DNA of 64,000 nucleotides from Gymnopus androsaceus JB14. Lineage: Eukaryota; Basidiomycota; Agaricomycetes; Agaricales; Omphalotaceae. A program made the translations under genes and the position numbers. This document shows positions 31,727-41,571 of this stretch, one piece after another (within the stretch, counting starts at the first letter, position 1; every line of letters starts with the position of its first letter). The stretch covers positions 1-64,000 of the forward strand of contig ML769712.1 in the NCBI GenBank assembly GCA_009733575.1. The letters are read 5' to 3'. Below the pieces are notes generated by a model, which searched no databases, had not been told where the DNA came from, and worked only from the letters and a program-made list of their open reading frames with translations.

Positions 31727-32089
31727 TTCTGGTGACGAGAGTGCAATTCTCACCCACGTACACCTGCGATAGCGACAACAACGGCACCGACAACCAAAAA
31801 GACTAGTGGACAGACATCGAAAAAAGCGAGTTGGAAAACCCAACCTCGAGTCAAAGGACGATTTGTAAAATGCCAACAGCCATCTCCAGAACCTTCAGAA
31901 GCCCTGTTCCGTGATAGCTTCTTTGACGATACCCCACTTTCTTCGCCAGAGAAAAGTGCAGAAAACAACAACGACGAAAGCTCAGACATCGATTGGGTTT
32001 TACTTTCGTACGGCAACCGACGCCATTCTTCTGTTACACCGCCGCGTCAGATTAACGCAAATCGAAACCAGACAACTCACCGTCCATCA

Positions 32090-33124
32090 ATGGCCGCAAA
32101 AGACGCATTCATATCCCTGAAAAATTTTTCCGGGGAGCCTACTGATGAGGTTAGGCCCTCTACCTGGCTCAGGGATCTGGAGAAAGTCCTCACTGCAATG
32201 GGAGGACCAAAAGTGGAATTTGCCAGCCAAGTTCGGCTGTTCCTAGAGGAGGACTCGTTAGCGGAGGAGTGGTATGACAATGTACTCACGGACGCACAGA
32301 GGAAAGGCAGTTGGGATGACTTCCGCGTGCTGTTCAATGGAAAGTTCCCATCTCAAAAGAAGGAGAAGAAGGACACGAAAGCCTATTTGGAGGAGTTAGA
32401 GTCAATGAAAATCACGCATGAGCAGCTACTCACGCGACACGAAGACACAGGGGTACTGTATCACAAGTGGTTTGCGAAACAGATCCTGGCACTGGCAAAG
32501 GGAGCCGAGATTGACAAGTCTAAAGTATCGATCAGCACTGTTCAGAAAAGCCTTCCATATGCGTTGAAACGAGTGGTGACTGATGACCACACTGATTGGG
32601 AGGCATTCACAAAGGCCATTGAAGCTGTCAAGTGGGGCACGCTCAAAGTTGAAGCAGAACACGAGGTCGAGCTGAAGAAGGCAAGGGATGAGGTGCTTCA
32701 GGCCACGCCTAGAACCAAGTTAGCAGGTGATTTTGCAATGACCAGGCTTGCAGACCCACCTTCTCCTACACCAAACCGCATTCACCGAAACAATAGTGAT
32801 ATCCAATGGCAAGGGACACCATTGGCCCCAGCAAATGTCGAAGCGCTCCAGCGAGCAATTGCGAATCAAGTCCAGCATCCGGACACGCAGAAGGGCCTGG
32901 AAGATTGGAAGGAAGACATGGTAGCTTGGGGAAGGAAGCATGGGCGGAATGCATGGTTCTCGGAGCATACTGTCATGCCTCTGAAACCTGGAACCGCTCC
33001 AGTCAACAGTGGCGAATGCTTCAAGTGCGGGAAGGCAGGTCATGGCCGTTATGTGCCCTGCCCAGCACCGAACACAATTCCAAAGCTCGAGGGGATTGGA
33101 GAGCCTTTTGCCAGCGAGTATTGA
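32090..33124 (+). CDS. Gag-like protein with zinc knuckle
   Basis: Retrotransposon capsid/nucleocapsid precursor. From MAAKDAFISLKNFSGEP the sequence matches the retrotransposon gag fold: a WLRDLEKVLT segment, LAEEWYDNVL and FRVLFNGKFPSQKK. It ends with one zinc knuckle, CFKCGKAGHGRYVPC, spaced C-x2-C-x4-H-x5-C, one residue longer than the usual x4. The frame is open upstream to about 31740 without an ATG (it includes DSFFDDTPLSSPE), so the true N terminus is probably longer and its start codon lost. Confidence 0.85.
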   Translation: MAAKDAFISLKNFSGEPTDEVRPSTWLRDLEKVLTAMGGPKVEFASQVRLFLEEDSLAEEWYDNVLTDAQRKGSWDDFRVLFNGKFPSQKKEKKDTKAYLEELESMKITHEQLLTRHEDTGVLYHKWFAKQILALAKGAEIDKSKVSISTVQKSLPYALKRVVTDDHTDWEAFTKAIEAVKWGTLKVEAEHEVELKKARDEVLQATPRTKLAGDFAMTRLADPPSPTPNRIHRNNSDIQWQGTPLAPANVEALQRAIANQVQHPDTQKGLEDWKEDMVAWGRKHGRNAWFSEHTVMPLKPGTAPVNSGECFKCGKAGHGRYVPCPAPNTIPKLEGIGEPFASEY

Positions 33125-33251
33125 AAGGAATGGCAAGGCCGAGTGCAATAAATTTTGTAGGGAGTGATGATGATGACTGGGTTCTGGCAGGAATGTCGGG
33201 AAAAGGGCTGGGGTTGTCGAATTAGCTGGTGATTTTTCGACCCATGATTTC

Positions 33252-34522
33252 TTGTTGGACGCACCTGTAGTTCATGACCGCGAATGTGATATTCTTGATA
33301 TTTACACTGTGCGAGACAGCAACAGCCACACCAGCAAGCCTTTCCGAATGACCATTGGATTGGCAGACAAGCAAGGGGGACACGTGGAGGTAGAAGCCTC
33401 GGTAGATGACAGAGCACTATTGGGTGCCATGGACTTGCGCGAGTATGAAAGGGTGAAGGGGGTCATCAAGGGCTGGAAACCCTCAGGGAGAAGGCTTCGT
33501 ATGGCAAATGGGCAGATTGTTCGGTCAGCTGCGCGATGGGAGGGTGTGATAGATGTTGGGGAATTGAGGTAGAAGGGAGTTTTGAAGTCTTCGACAGTGG
33601 AGGAGGGTGGAGGTTCCTCTTCGGAAAGCCACTGCTGGAGAGGTTCAGGGCAGTCCATGACTATAAAACGGATACACTCACCGTTGAGAATGATCGAGAA
33701 CGGAAACGCATGCTGTTCAACAAAGGGTTGGGGGAAACCGTGGAGGTGGGAGCACAAACGATGTTGGTAGTGGAGGACCAACAATCAGATACACCAAGCA
33801 CGCCTGTTCCGCAACAGGTAGTCCTTGAGAAAAGCGAAGAAACAGTGGGCGGGGTTATCATAGAGTCGGTAATCCCGCTGGAGAGGAAAGTCCATGCAGA
33901 GCCAGTTGTAAACGTTTTGAGCGATGCTAACAATGCTTGTCAGGACTCACCGAAGATTCCTCCAAATCTCGGTATTTTGGTTGAGGAAATCCTGGATCAG
34001 GATGACGAGCAGCGAATTTTGAAAGAGGAAGAGTGCCGGCTGCTGGAGAAGCTAGAAGCTGAGTTTCGAGAGGCAAGGCGGAATGCAGATCTCCAGCTCC
34101 AGGATCGGTTGGTGGCAAGGAGGAGAGAACAGGAAGAGGAGGAGGAAAAAAGAGATAAAGATTGGCGAAAGTGGCAGCGTGAAGAGAGAGGAAACCAGAA
34201 GGCATTATCGTGGTTTTGGTTTAGAACAGGAAGTGTAGCAATGCCAGCGCCGGTGAGGAAAGTGGCAACGAGTAGAATGAGAAAGTCAAGAAAGAATCCG
34301 CGCAGGAGAGCGCGGGAGCGTGTAAACTTGGTAGGGGGACGTCATGCAGCCCCCTCCAGGGGAGTTTCTATTGCTAATGCTATGCCCGGAATGCCCAGTA
34401 TTGACCCTGATATTACAGATCAGATATCAGAATCTCCGGAATATGCCATTCCGGTTTGTGTTGTCACGGATGATCCAACGGGCTATTGGGACCTGGGGCG
34501 GACTTCATCCCTGAAGGCCTAG
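33252..34522 (+). pseudogene. Retrotransposon aspartic protease region, frameshifted
   Basis: Retropepsin-like domain. The N-terminal half lies in the frame of 33252 (VEASVDDRALLGAMDL, LRMANGQIVRSAARWEGVIDV). The C-terminal half lies in another frame (EGSFEVFDSGG, FLFGKPLLERFRAVHDYKTD). One missing G in the GGGG run near 33556-33559 would join them. The expected D-S/T-G type active site reads VDDRAL, so the enzyme would be doubtful even if the frame were whole. A charged linker rich in Glu/Arg/Lys follows to 34522, where the RT frame begins in overlap. Confidence 0.8.
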
Positions 34523-37500
34523 ACTCAGCCGATGCAACAGCTAATGTATTCACAAGGAATGAAGGGAAGGACGGCGCTTTCCAGCCAGAGAGAGTAAAAG
34601 AGATCCTTCGGTTGGTCAAAATCGGACAGGGGCTATCGGAAGACCAGCGGAAGAAGGTCGAGAATCTACTTGCCTCATACGCAGACTGCTTTGCATTGTC
34701 AGTCGGTGAGGTTTGACCAGTACCAGGCGCAGTCCACCATCTAAATATCCCAGAGGGGTCAGAGTTCTCCAAGAAAGTCCGTCAGAAGCGTTTAACGCCA
34801 CCACAAAGAGAGTACCTCCACACTAAAATCGACGAGCTCGAGGAAGCGGGGATAATAGAACGGTGCCGGCCAGACCAAGTCAAAGCAGTGTTGCCAATAT
34901 CTCTTGCGAAGAAGGCTCATGAAGGGCAGGGACTATTGTTGGAGGAACTACAGCATCGTGTCAATGAGGAGTGTATAGCGGCAGGCCTCCCACCATCGTT
35001 CAACCTCCCTCCCAGGGAGAAAGCCACACCTCATGCATCAGAGGATACACCATCGAAACCTCAGAAGTGGAGGATTTGCCAAAACTTCGATGAGGTTAAC
35101 AAGGTCACAAAGGTCGTGCCTATGTTCCAGGGTGACATACGAGCGAAACAACAGGCTCTCAGTGGGAAGAGGTGGATCTGCCTTTTTGACTTCGCGTCTG
35201 GGTTCTATGCCTGCGAAATGGAGCATGATTCGAGACCATACACCGTGTTCTATGTTGAGGGCAAAGGGTACTTCTGGTGTAAAAGGTTACCTTTTGGCCT
35301 GACTGGAGCCCCATCAACATTCTCTGACATGACCGCAGAACATCTGTCTGATCTTTTGGGGGACGGCACTATGGAGCTGTTCGTCGATGATGGGGGTTCC
35401 GCGGATGATGACTTTGACTGCATGTTCAATAAGCTTGTTCGGATTTTGGATCGCGTTCGCCTGAAGAACCTATCATTATCTGCAAGCAAGTCAGAGTTTT
35501 TTGTATCTGAAGGGATCTTTGCAGGAGGCAAAATTGACGAGAAAGGTGTCACCGTTGACCCTGCCAAGCTCACAGCGGTTGTTGACTGGAAGCAGCCGGA
35601 TGATGCACTCAACCTAGCCTCGTTCCTAGGACTCACAGGCCATTTCAGAGACCTCATCCAAAACTACTCGCGCATTGAGGGACCTCTTCAGAATCTTGTA
35701 AAAGAGGTTCCATTACCGCAGAACTACACAAAGTCTACATATCGGAGGGCTATGGAGTCATACAAGCTGGAGGACAAATGGAAGGCCAAACACACTAGGT
35801 CCTTCCTTGCACTGAAACAGGCATTAGTCTCAGAGCCGGTACTGAAGAGCCCACTGTGGGATGGTACTCATTTTGTTATCACCACAGATGGTTGCAAGGA
35901 GGGTTTTGCAGCGGTGCTTGCGTAAAGGTTCAAAGAAGTTTTGCCGAACGGTGTAGAGACATACAAACTACATCCTATTGGGTTCGCGTCAAAACGTACA
36001 TCAGTCTCAGAGAGGAATTACAAACCTTTCCTACTTGAATTTGCGGCACTCAAGTTTGGCTTAGACAAGTTCTCTGACACCATCTGGGGGTTCCCCGTAG
36101 AGATTGAGACCGATTGTCAAGCGTTGCGTGACGTTCTATTAAACGACAAGTTAAACGCAGCCCACGTCCGTTGGCGCGATGGCATTTTAGCCCACCGGAT
36201 TGTAGACGTGCGTCATATCACAGGGAAGATGAACGTTGTGGCGGATGGGCTTAGCCGTATGTGGGAAGGCCAAGAGAGGGAAGTTGGTGATGGTAGTGAG
36301 TGGACGGTAAATGAGGATTGGGAGAGTGACAGGGGGCTGGTGAATGATGTGTTTAGCGTGTCAGAGGCGACAAACTGGGAGGCGTTGCAAAGGCGTTTTG
36401 AGAACGAGCCAGTATTCCAGGAAGTGGTTGCAGCATTGGAAGTTTTGGAGAGCTCAGTGGCGGAGAGCGTAAAGCGGAGGGCATTGCACAAGGCGGGAAA
36501 GTATATGGTGGAGAACGGGAAGTTGTGGAAGGTCGGTGGGAATGACGGTGTTCGAGAGCGACCAAGGGTGGAATGTGTGATGAAGAAGGAGGCAGTGGAT
36601 TTAGCAAAGGCCCAGCACGAGAGCGGTGGTCATTGGGGGAGGGATTCGGTAAAGTTGGCGTTGATGGACCGGATTTGGAGTCCTAAGCTGGATGAATCGG
36701 TTATAGAGGGTATTAAGCAGTGCGGAAAGTGCAAAAACTTCGGGGGAGCTCACCTGCATTCTCTGCTGGACCCAATTACTCGACGTCATCCTTTCGAGTT
36801 GCTGGTAGGAGACTACCTGTCAATGTCGAAAGGGAAAGGGGGGTATAAAACCGTTGGACTTTACCTTGACGCATACTCCCAGCATGCCCATGCCTACAAG
36901 TTCAAGACGGCGGGTTCGGCAGCCACCACGAACAGCAGCTTGGACGATATATTTCGGAAATACCTTCCCTCGGAAACCTTCATGACGGACGGCGGATCAC
37001 ATTTCAATGCCAAGGAGGTACGACAGCTGTGCGAGAAATGGGGCATGAAGCATCATGTAATGCCTGCATACTCGCCTTGGGTGAACGGGTTGGTCGAGGG
37101 GACAAATAAGCTGTTGTTACATGTGTTGAAACGCCTGTGCGCGCCAGACTTGGATGAAGAGTCAGAGGAGTTTAGGACCATGAACTGGGATACCTTACCG
37201 ACGAAATGGCCCGATTACCTCGATGAGGCCATCCACATCTTGAACAACCGGATCCTTCCAGCCTTCAAGTTCAGTCCGAAGGAGTTCATGCTAGGTGCCG
37301 TCGTAAATACCAGGCGCTCAAAATTGGAGGAAGCAATTCGATGGGTATGAGGTGATGGTGAAGCATGCAGCGAGGCGAAAGGACGCGTTTGACCAGAAAG
37401 TTATGAAGAGGAGGACGGGGCCAGCGGTGTTTGAGACGGGCGATCTGGTACAGGTATACCGGAGCGATTTAGATTACACGTTCAAAATCGAACAGAAGCT

Positions 37501-37693
37501 GTTGCCGAAATGGTCCAGACCACAATGGGTTGTAGAACGGAGGGCGAGCTCATATAAGCTGGAGACTCTGGAAGGAACACAGGTCTCCGGGTGGTTTTCG
37601 GCGAGACGGTTACGACGGTTTACGCCTAGGATGGGTACGGAATTGTGGGGCAGACAGAAGGAGGTGGAGAGGAAGAGGTCAGGAGGCTCGTAG
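34486..37693 (+). pseudogene. Gypsy pol: reverse transcriptase, RNase H, integrase
   Basis: One frame runs from 34486 to 37350, broken by two stops: TGA at 34714-34716 and TAA at 35923-35925 (GCG TAA AGG, where the family has CAA). RT motifs: CLFDFASGFYACEM, LPFGLTGAPSTFSDM and MELFVDDGG (the F-x-D-D catalytic pair kept). RNase H: ITTDGCKEGFAAVLA and later VRHITGKMNVVADGLSRM. Integrase: the zinc-binding HESGGHWG...CGKCKNF and the DDE core VGDYLSMSKG, ETFMTDGGSHFNAKEV and YSPWVNGLVEGTNKL. A +1 shift near 37325 separates a C-terminal tail (37352-37693, GDLVQVYRSDLDYTFKIEQK). Catalytic residues are intact; reading frame is not. Confidence 0.92.
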
Positions 37694-37737
37694 TGGCTCG
37701 GGCGACGAGGGCGCCGCCATTTTTTAGTGGGGGCACA

Positions 37738-37895
37738 TGGAGTAGGGGTCAGTAGGAGGAGTAGCGCTCATTAGTCAGTGTTTGTAGCTGTTTGGCATGG
37801 GCTTTAGCCCAAGTTCGGTGTATTCGTAGTCAGTTTAGCACAATCACAGCATCTACGCAACCTAGTCTATCCATCGAGAGTCAGTGCCCACTCCA
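37738..37895 (+). repeat. Right LTR
   Basis: 158 bp, about 97 percent identical to the left LTR. The target copy ACGG follows. Confidence 0.95.
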
Positions 37896-38276
37896 ACGGA
37901 TCTTTGGAATTGAGAAGTGGAGGTTCAAAATTCTGAACACTGCACCTGAGTATCCTTTTGAAGCTCAATCAAAGCTTGTTCCAGCCTTGGCTGCTGTTCA
38001 TAATTTTATTTGCTCAAAAGACCCCTCAGATATTGGCTATGGCATAGGTGGTGTTGCAGCAGAGCATCAAATTGCTCAGGCACTCAGAGACCGTGAAGAG
38101 GACATGGATGAGGATGAAGAGGGTGAGCTTGGCAGCACAGTAACTGCAGTGGAGCGAAGACGTGCACTAGAAAGAAGAGATGCTATTGCAAAGGAGATGT
38201 GGGATGACTATGTAGCATACACAAGTGAAATGTAATCTAATTGCCAAGTTCCAGCTCATAAATGGTTCGACGTGTC

Positions 38277-39486
38277 TCAACGTCTTCCACATTCAAAATC
38301 AAATCCACAAAACCAATATCCTTTTTTACCATGATCATCAGCTTTGCTTTTGTCAATGGTTGTCAATCCTGACTCCTTCGCAAGCAGTGCAACAGCTTTA
38401 CCCAAACGAGACTGCTTCGGACTCTCCTTCCTGCGGACTGGCAGACTAGCAGCTACATTGCTGATTGCACGAGACATCTCAGATATAGCACCAGAGGTTG
38501 AAGGACGCCCAGTCCTCTCACAGCGAGTACGCTTGTTTCGACACGGATAAATCACGCACCGAAATCTTGCGCTTTGAAGGGCCAGGGGTAGCCTAGGAGC
38601 AGTGTTAGCAGATATGAACAGCAGTAGAAACGAACATACCAAGATCTGCGAAGAAATTTCTGCACTGATATCACCTTCATTACCAGAGCCTTCGTCATCA
38701 TCACCATCAGACAGATCTATGGGGTCCCTGCCCAAATCCAAGTCCGAGTCGGCGTTATTGGTTTGGTTCTTGCTACCAGCATGGAAGGCAGACTTTCCCG
38801 TAGCAAGAGCACCATTGAGAAGCTCAGCCAAGTCTTTCGTATAGCGGAAACGTAGCATTTCGGTACTTTGCATGTTCTGGTTTTCCCTAGGATGTAGATA
38901 GAAAGAAGTGAGTATATAAACCAATGGAGAAGAGTATCACATACCTTCAGATAATTATCCCACTGTTCATCGCTGGCCTGTACACGCTGATTCACAGAGT
39001 CCCATCCCCATCCCGAAATGGATGCAAGATCATTGAATATTTCGTATTTCTTTTTGAGCTGAATCGCTATTAAAATGGAAAGCAGCAAGTAGAATGAGCA
39101 AACGTACTGTATTCCAATGATCACGGACACTTTTGTTAGACTTGGATAGTCCCCCGCTTACTAGTTCACTACCTTCGAGAGCTTTGACAACAGCTGTGAA
39201 GGCAGCATCCTTCCAACCGCCATTATCTGTAGCAAATCCTTCTTCCTTCTGCTCAAGCAGTGTTTCTACCATAACGTTATCATCTTCTGCAGAAAAAATG
39301 ACGCGTTTCGGTGGTGGCTTTGATTGAGTAGAGTCGTTGGCTTTGGCCTTGGATTTGGCTGGCTTCTTTGGCTTCGAGGGCGATTTTTTTGGGGAAGGAG
39401 CAGGTGGGTGAGGACTGTTGTTCTCTTTGTCATTGTGAACAGTAGAATTAGCGGACTCAGCAGCCTGAGCAGTGTTGCGAGTCATA
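38277..39486 (-). CDS. Harbinger-associated Myb/SANT-like protein (frameshifted)
   Basis: Second protein of Harbinger elements, thought to bind transposon ends and bring the transposase to the nucleus. Minus strand from MTRNTAQAAE (39486): a Pro/Lys-rich NLS-like tract (KKSPSKPKKPAKSKAK), then the Myb/SANT-like domain FSAEDDNVMVETLLEQKEEG...GGWKDAAFTAVVKAL...SNKSVRDHW. An intron (about 39062-39110) leads to LKKKYEIFNDLASISGWGWD. A further intron leads to GKPEHAKYRNATFPLYE. The frame then slips by one A in a GAAAG run (about 38838) to continue LAELLNGALATGKSAFHAG and an acidic linker. The last part has RTRCERTGRPSTSGAISEMS and a helical C terminus. Another shift may be needed near 38545. Convergent with the transposase gene. 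Confidence 0.78.
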
Positions 39487-39690
39487 ACGACGCGACGAGA
39501 TGAGAGGGCTGAAAATGAGTGCAAGTCACGCAAGTCACAGCGCCGTAATCATGTTTCATACTCGCAGATTTACGGAACACAAATTTGCGAGATGGTTGGC
39601 CGAAATTTCCAATCTCACATCATTTCCGAAATTTAGCGGAGGAAATCTTATCATCTCATCTCATCTCATGTTACAGAATGGGGCCTAAAT

Positions 39691-40230
39691 ATGCCTCGGA
39701 AGCGTATGGATTCTGCAATATACAAATCTGAGTGGACTGAAGAGCAAAAAAACGCAGACAAAGCCAAAAGTCATTGTTTGGCTAATCGACAATACCGACG
39801 CAAGTATGTCTTCAAAATTTCATAGATATTATTTCCTAATTACTTTTTTAAAACTTATTCTCTGTCCAGCCGTAGGTACAAGGAGGCTGAGAAAGGAGAA
39901 GAGCAGATTGCAAAGTTGGAAAGACCTAGTCTGTCAGAGGAACAGATGGTGATTGCAAAGGAAAAGCAAAGGGGATATAACTCGGATTATTATCTCAGGT
40001 ATATTCTAATCCTCCTTTCCAACTTATCAGTACTCATCTACATGTTAGACATAGTGAAGATATCCTTGACAGGCAGATGAAGAAGCGCGCCCAGTTTGTC
40101 GTCCAGTTTACTTTATTCTTCATCTGCTAATGATTGCCATAGGGCCTATGTTAAGAAGCACGGCGAGTCCGCATTTTGGTCAAACTATCCTCACCGAAAG
40201 ATCAAGCCTCGCAAGTCCAACAATTTATAA
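39691..40230 (+). CDS. Small basic protein, four exons, unknown
   Basis: An intact spliced gene of 124 residues. Exons 39691-39803, 39870-39998, 40049-40093 and 40143-40230; all three introns have GT/AG ends and the last has CTGCTAAT as branch site. The protein begins MPRKRMDSAIYKSEWTEEQ, with a strongly basic stretch LANRQYRRNRRYKEAEKGEE that recalls the basic region of a bZIP. It ends KKHGESAFWSNYPHRKIKPR. No family recognised. The start codon lies only six bases after the end of Harbinger copy 2, so the transposon inserted into its promoter or 5' leader; the element's right end now serves as upstream sequence. Confidence 0.6.
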
Positions 40231-40339
40231 GTCACTTGATGACTTGAATATATGTAGTTACTTACTGTAGTGCTCATTTTGTCATATTGAGTGTCCAAAT
40301 ATATTCAAAAAATTGTACAAACGCCGAGCTACGGTATGG

Positions 40340-41435
40340 TTAAAAAAAGTTGCAGGGCTCATGGATGCACTTCACCAATCCATCGCGCTCAAACTGGTTA
40401 AATATCACCCAAGCTGTACCCAATTCGCCAATAAATCTATATACCACACCACCGCAATATTGCAAGGCATCCATGATAAGCTGCTTCCGAGTAGCACAGA
40501 CCATGGGCTTGACCCCCTCTACAATAATAAAATGCTCATCCGCGCTGGGCTCTTGCTCTTGAAGGAGCTCAGGGATTCCGGAGGCACAGAACTCTTCATA
40601 AAAGCGCTCTGCGAGAGCACGGGTCGTAAATGAGCGGACGACATGGTGGTGCATTTGGTGGTCGTAGAAGTCCTTGGCCCCCTTGATGCTTTTATACGTT
40701 GACCTAATCAAGTTGGCTAGGTCGTAGGCGTAAAAACATAGCAAATCACTTACCAGGCATAGAAAACCCCATGAGTACCTCCTTTGCCCTGGTATACTAC
40801 ATAAGCTGGGAATTTTGCACCTGGGTACACGGGGTCAGCATGTTTGGTCTGGGTCAAGGTGGTGCCTCTTGGTGGTCGGCTGGGAGATGGACTAGCAACA
40901 GCAGTGGCTCGTGGACGGCTTGGCGTGATGGGAGGTGAATTGACGGGAGAGGCAAGGGTCGGAGTTTTTGCCCTCATCAAAGACTCACGAAGCTCGACTA
41001 ACAGTACATTAGTATACCAGGTTAAAGAATAGGGATAAAAAAACGTACCTGCGCTCACGTCCATGCATTGCAGCATGTAACTCACCTCTTCAACGCCATC
41101 GTCGACCTTCTGAGTGAGGGAATTAAGATTCTCTTCAGCCTCTTGCCTGGCCTTCTCATCTCTGAGAAGAGCTTTAGTATAAAGAGGTTAGCCCTATCCG
41201 TATATGGAAAGGGGGAAACTTACCTTGTTTCTTGGCCATAACCCTGTCACCCTCTGCTATGGCATCCTCGATGGCTCTCAAGCGGCGCCTATGGCCGGAT
41301 GTAGCCTGGTCAGCCTCAGCCATGGCTTGTTCTATGGCTTGCAAGCGGGCCTTGGAAGCGGGAGACCTTGGAGCTTTAGATAAACATATAGACGTTAGTT
41401 ATAGTGCGTTTGAATATGAAGTACTTACAACTCAT
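40340..41435 (-). CDS. Protein with coiled coil and two viroplasmin/RNase H1-N-like modules
   Basis: Intact minus-strand gene. Start ATG 41433-41435 (MSSPRSPASKARLQ), followed by an intron with donor gtaagtac. It has a helical segment LQAIEQAMAEADQ...LRAIEDAIAEGDR, then, after introns near 41173-41222 and 41000-41048, a Pro/Ser-rich linker (TPTLASPVNSPPITPSRPR). Next, FPAYVVYQGKGGTHGVFYAW is joined by a 50-bp intron (about 40707-40756) to STYKSIKGAKDFY...VVRSFTTRALAERFYEEF. This beta-strand, G-v-y-x-W, FxTxxxAxxFY pattern resembles the N-terminal domain of RNase H1 / caulimoviral viroplasmin. A second, weaker module follows: FIIVEGVKPMVCATRKQL...VIFNQFERDGLV. Such modules bind RNA/DNA hybrids; role here unknown. 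Shares a 136-bp promoter with the gene at 41572. Confidence 0.65.
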
Positions 41436-41571
41436 GTAGGAGATGATGATCGATGAAAAGTAAGAAAGATGAACCTCACGTGAATAATTTTGAGCTTGAG
41501 TGCACGCTTGGTTATTGCTCACTGTTTATTTGTTTATTTCAACCTTTTACTTACTTTTTTCGACGTCAACT
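41436..41571. promoter_or_regulatory. Bidirectional promoter region
   Basis: 136 bp between the divergent starts at 41435 (-) and 41572 (+). It contains TTATTGCTCACTG and pyrimidine-rich runs before each ATG. Such a compact spacing implies shared control. Confidence 0.55.

Larger units (their letters stand above)
31569..37895 (+). mobile_element. Ty3/gypsy LTR retrotransposon with very short LTRs
   Basis: 6,327 bp bounded by two 158-bp LTRs (TGGAGT...ACTCCA) and a target duplication of ACGG (31565-31568 and 37896-37899; a 5-bp AACGG is possible if the LTR's last A belongs to the host). A primer-binding-like TGGTGACGAGAG follows the left LTR, and a G-rich tract (AGTGGGGGCAC, 37726-37736) precedes the right one. 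Internal order gag, protease, RT, RNase H, integrase identifies Ty3/gypsy. Several lesions make it inactive. Confidence 0.93.
30230..38235 (+). pseudogene. Harbinger transposase, copy 2, interrupted by MITE and gypsy element
   Basis: Same family as 15174. Exons: from ATG 30230; about 30466-30679; 30730-31176 (CIGAIDGSHF, LSGWLGSAGDGRIFDDARR, LLVPYRGVRYHLKEWEQ). Then intron to the acceptor ttcag at 31236. The next exon, GPRNYKELYN, is broken twice: after CGTAAC-TA by the MITE (31250-31514), and after ATTGAACGG by the gypsy element. It resumes at 37900 with IFGIEKWRFKILN, where the catalytic Glu side of the fold lies (NAIERIFG spans the break). It ends after an acidic EDMDEDEEGELG tract and VAYTSEM at 38235. 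An in-frame TAG at about 30532 stands where copy 1 has CAG. Inactive, but the full exon structure can be traced. Confidence 0.88.
30052..39685 (+). mobile_element. PIF/Harbinger transposon, copy 2, complete ends, with nested insertions
   Basis: Both ends are visible. Left end GGCCCCGTTCTGTAAC, right end the inverse of GGCCCCATTCTGTAAC. The inverted repeat is 34 bp with two mismatches, and the 3-bp TAA target duplication (30049-30051, 39686-39688) is the hallmark of the superfamily. Removing the gypsy element (31569-37895 plus 4 bp) and the MITE (31250-31514 plus TA) leaves about 3.0 kb holding two convergent genes: transposase (+) and a Myb/SANT-like protein (-). Confidence 0.93.

Noticed and set aside
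38549..38576. A 28-bp intron that would repair the Myb-like gene near its 3' end
   Set aside because: Too short for a fungal intron; a frameshift is more likely.
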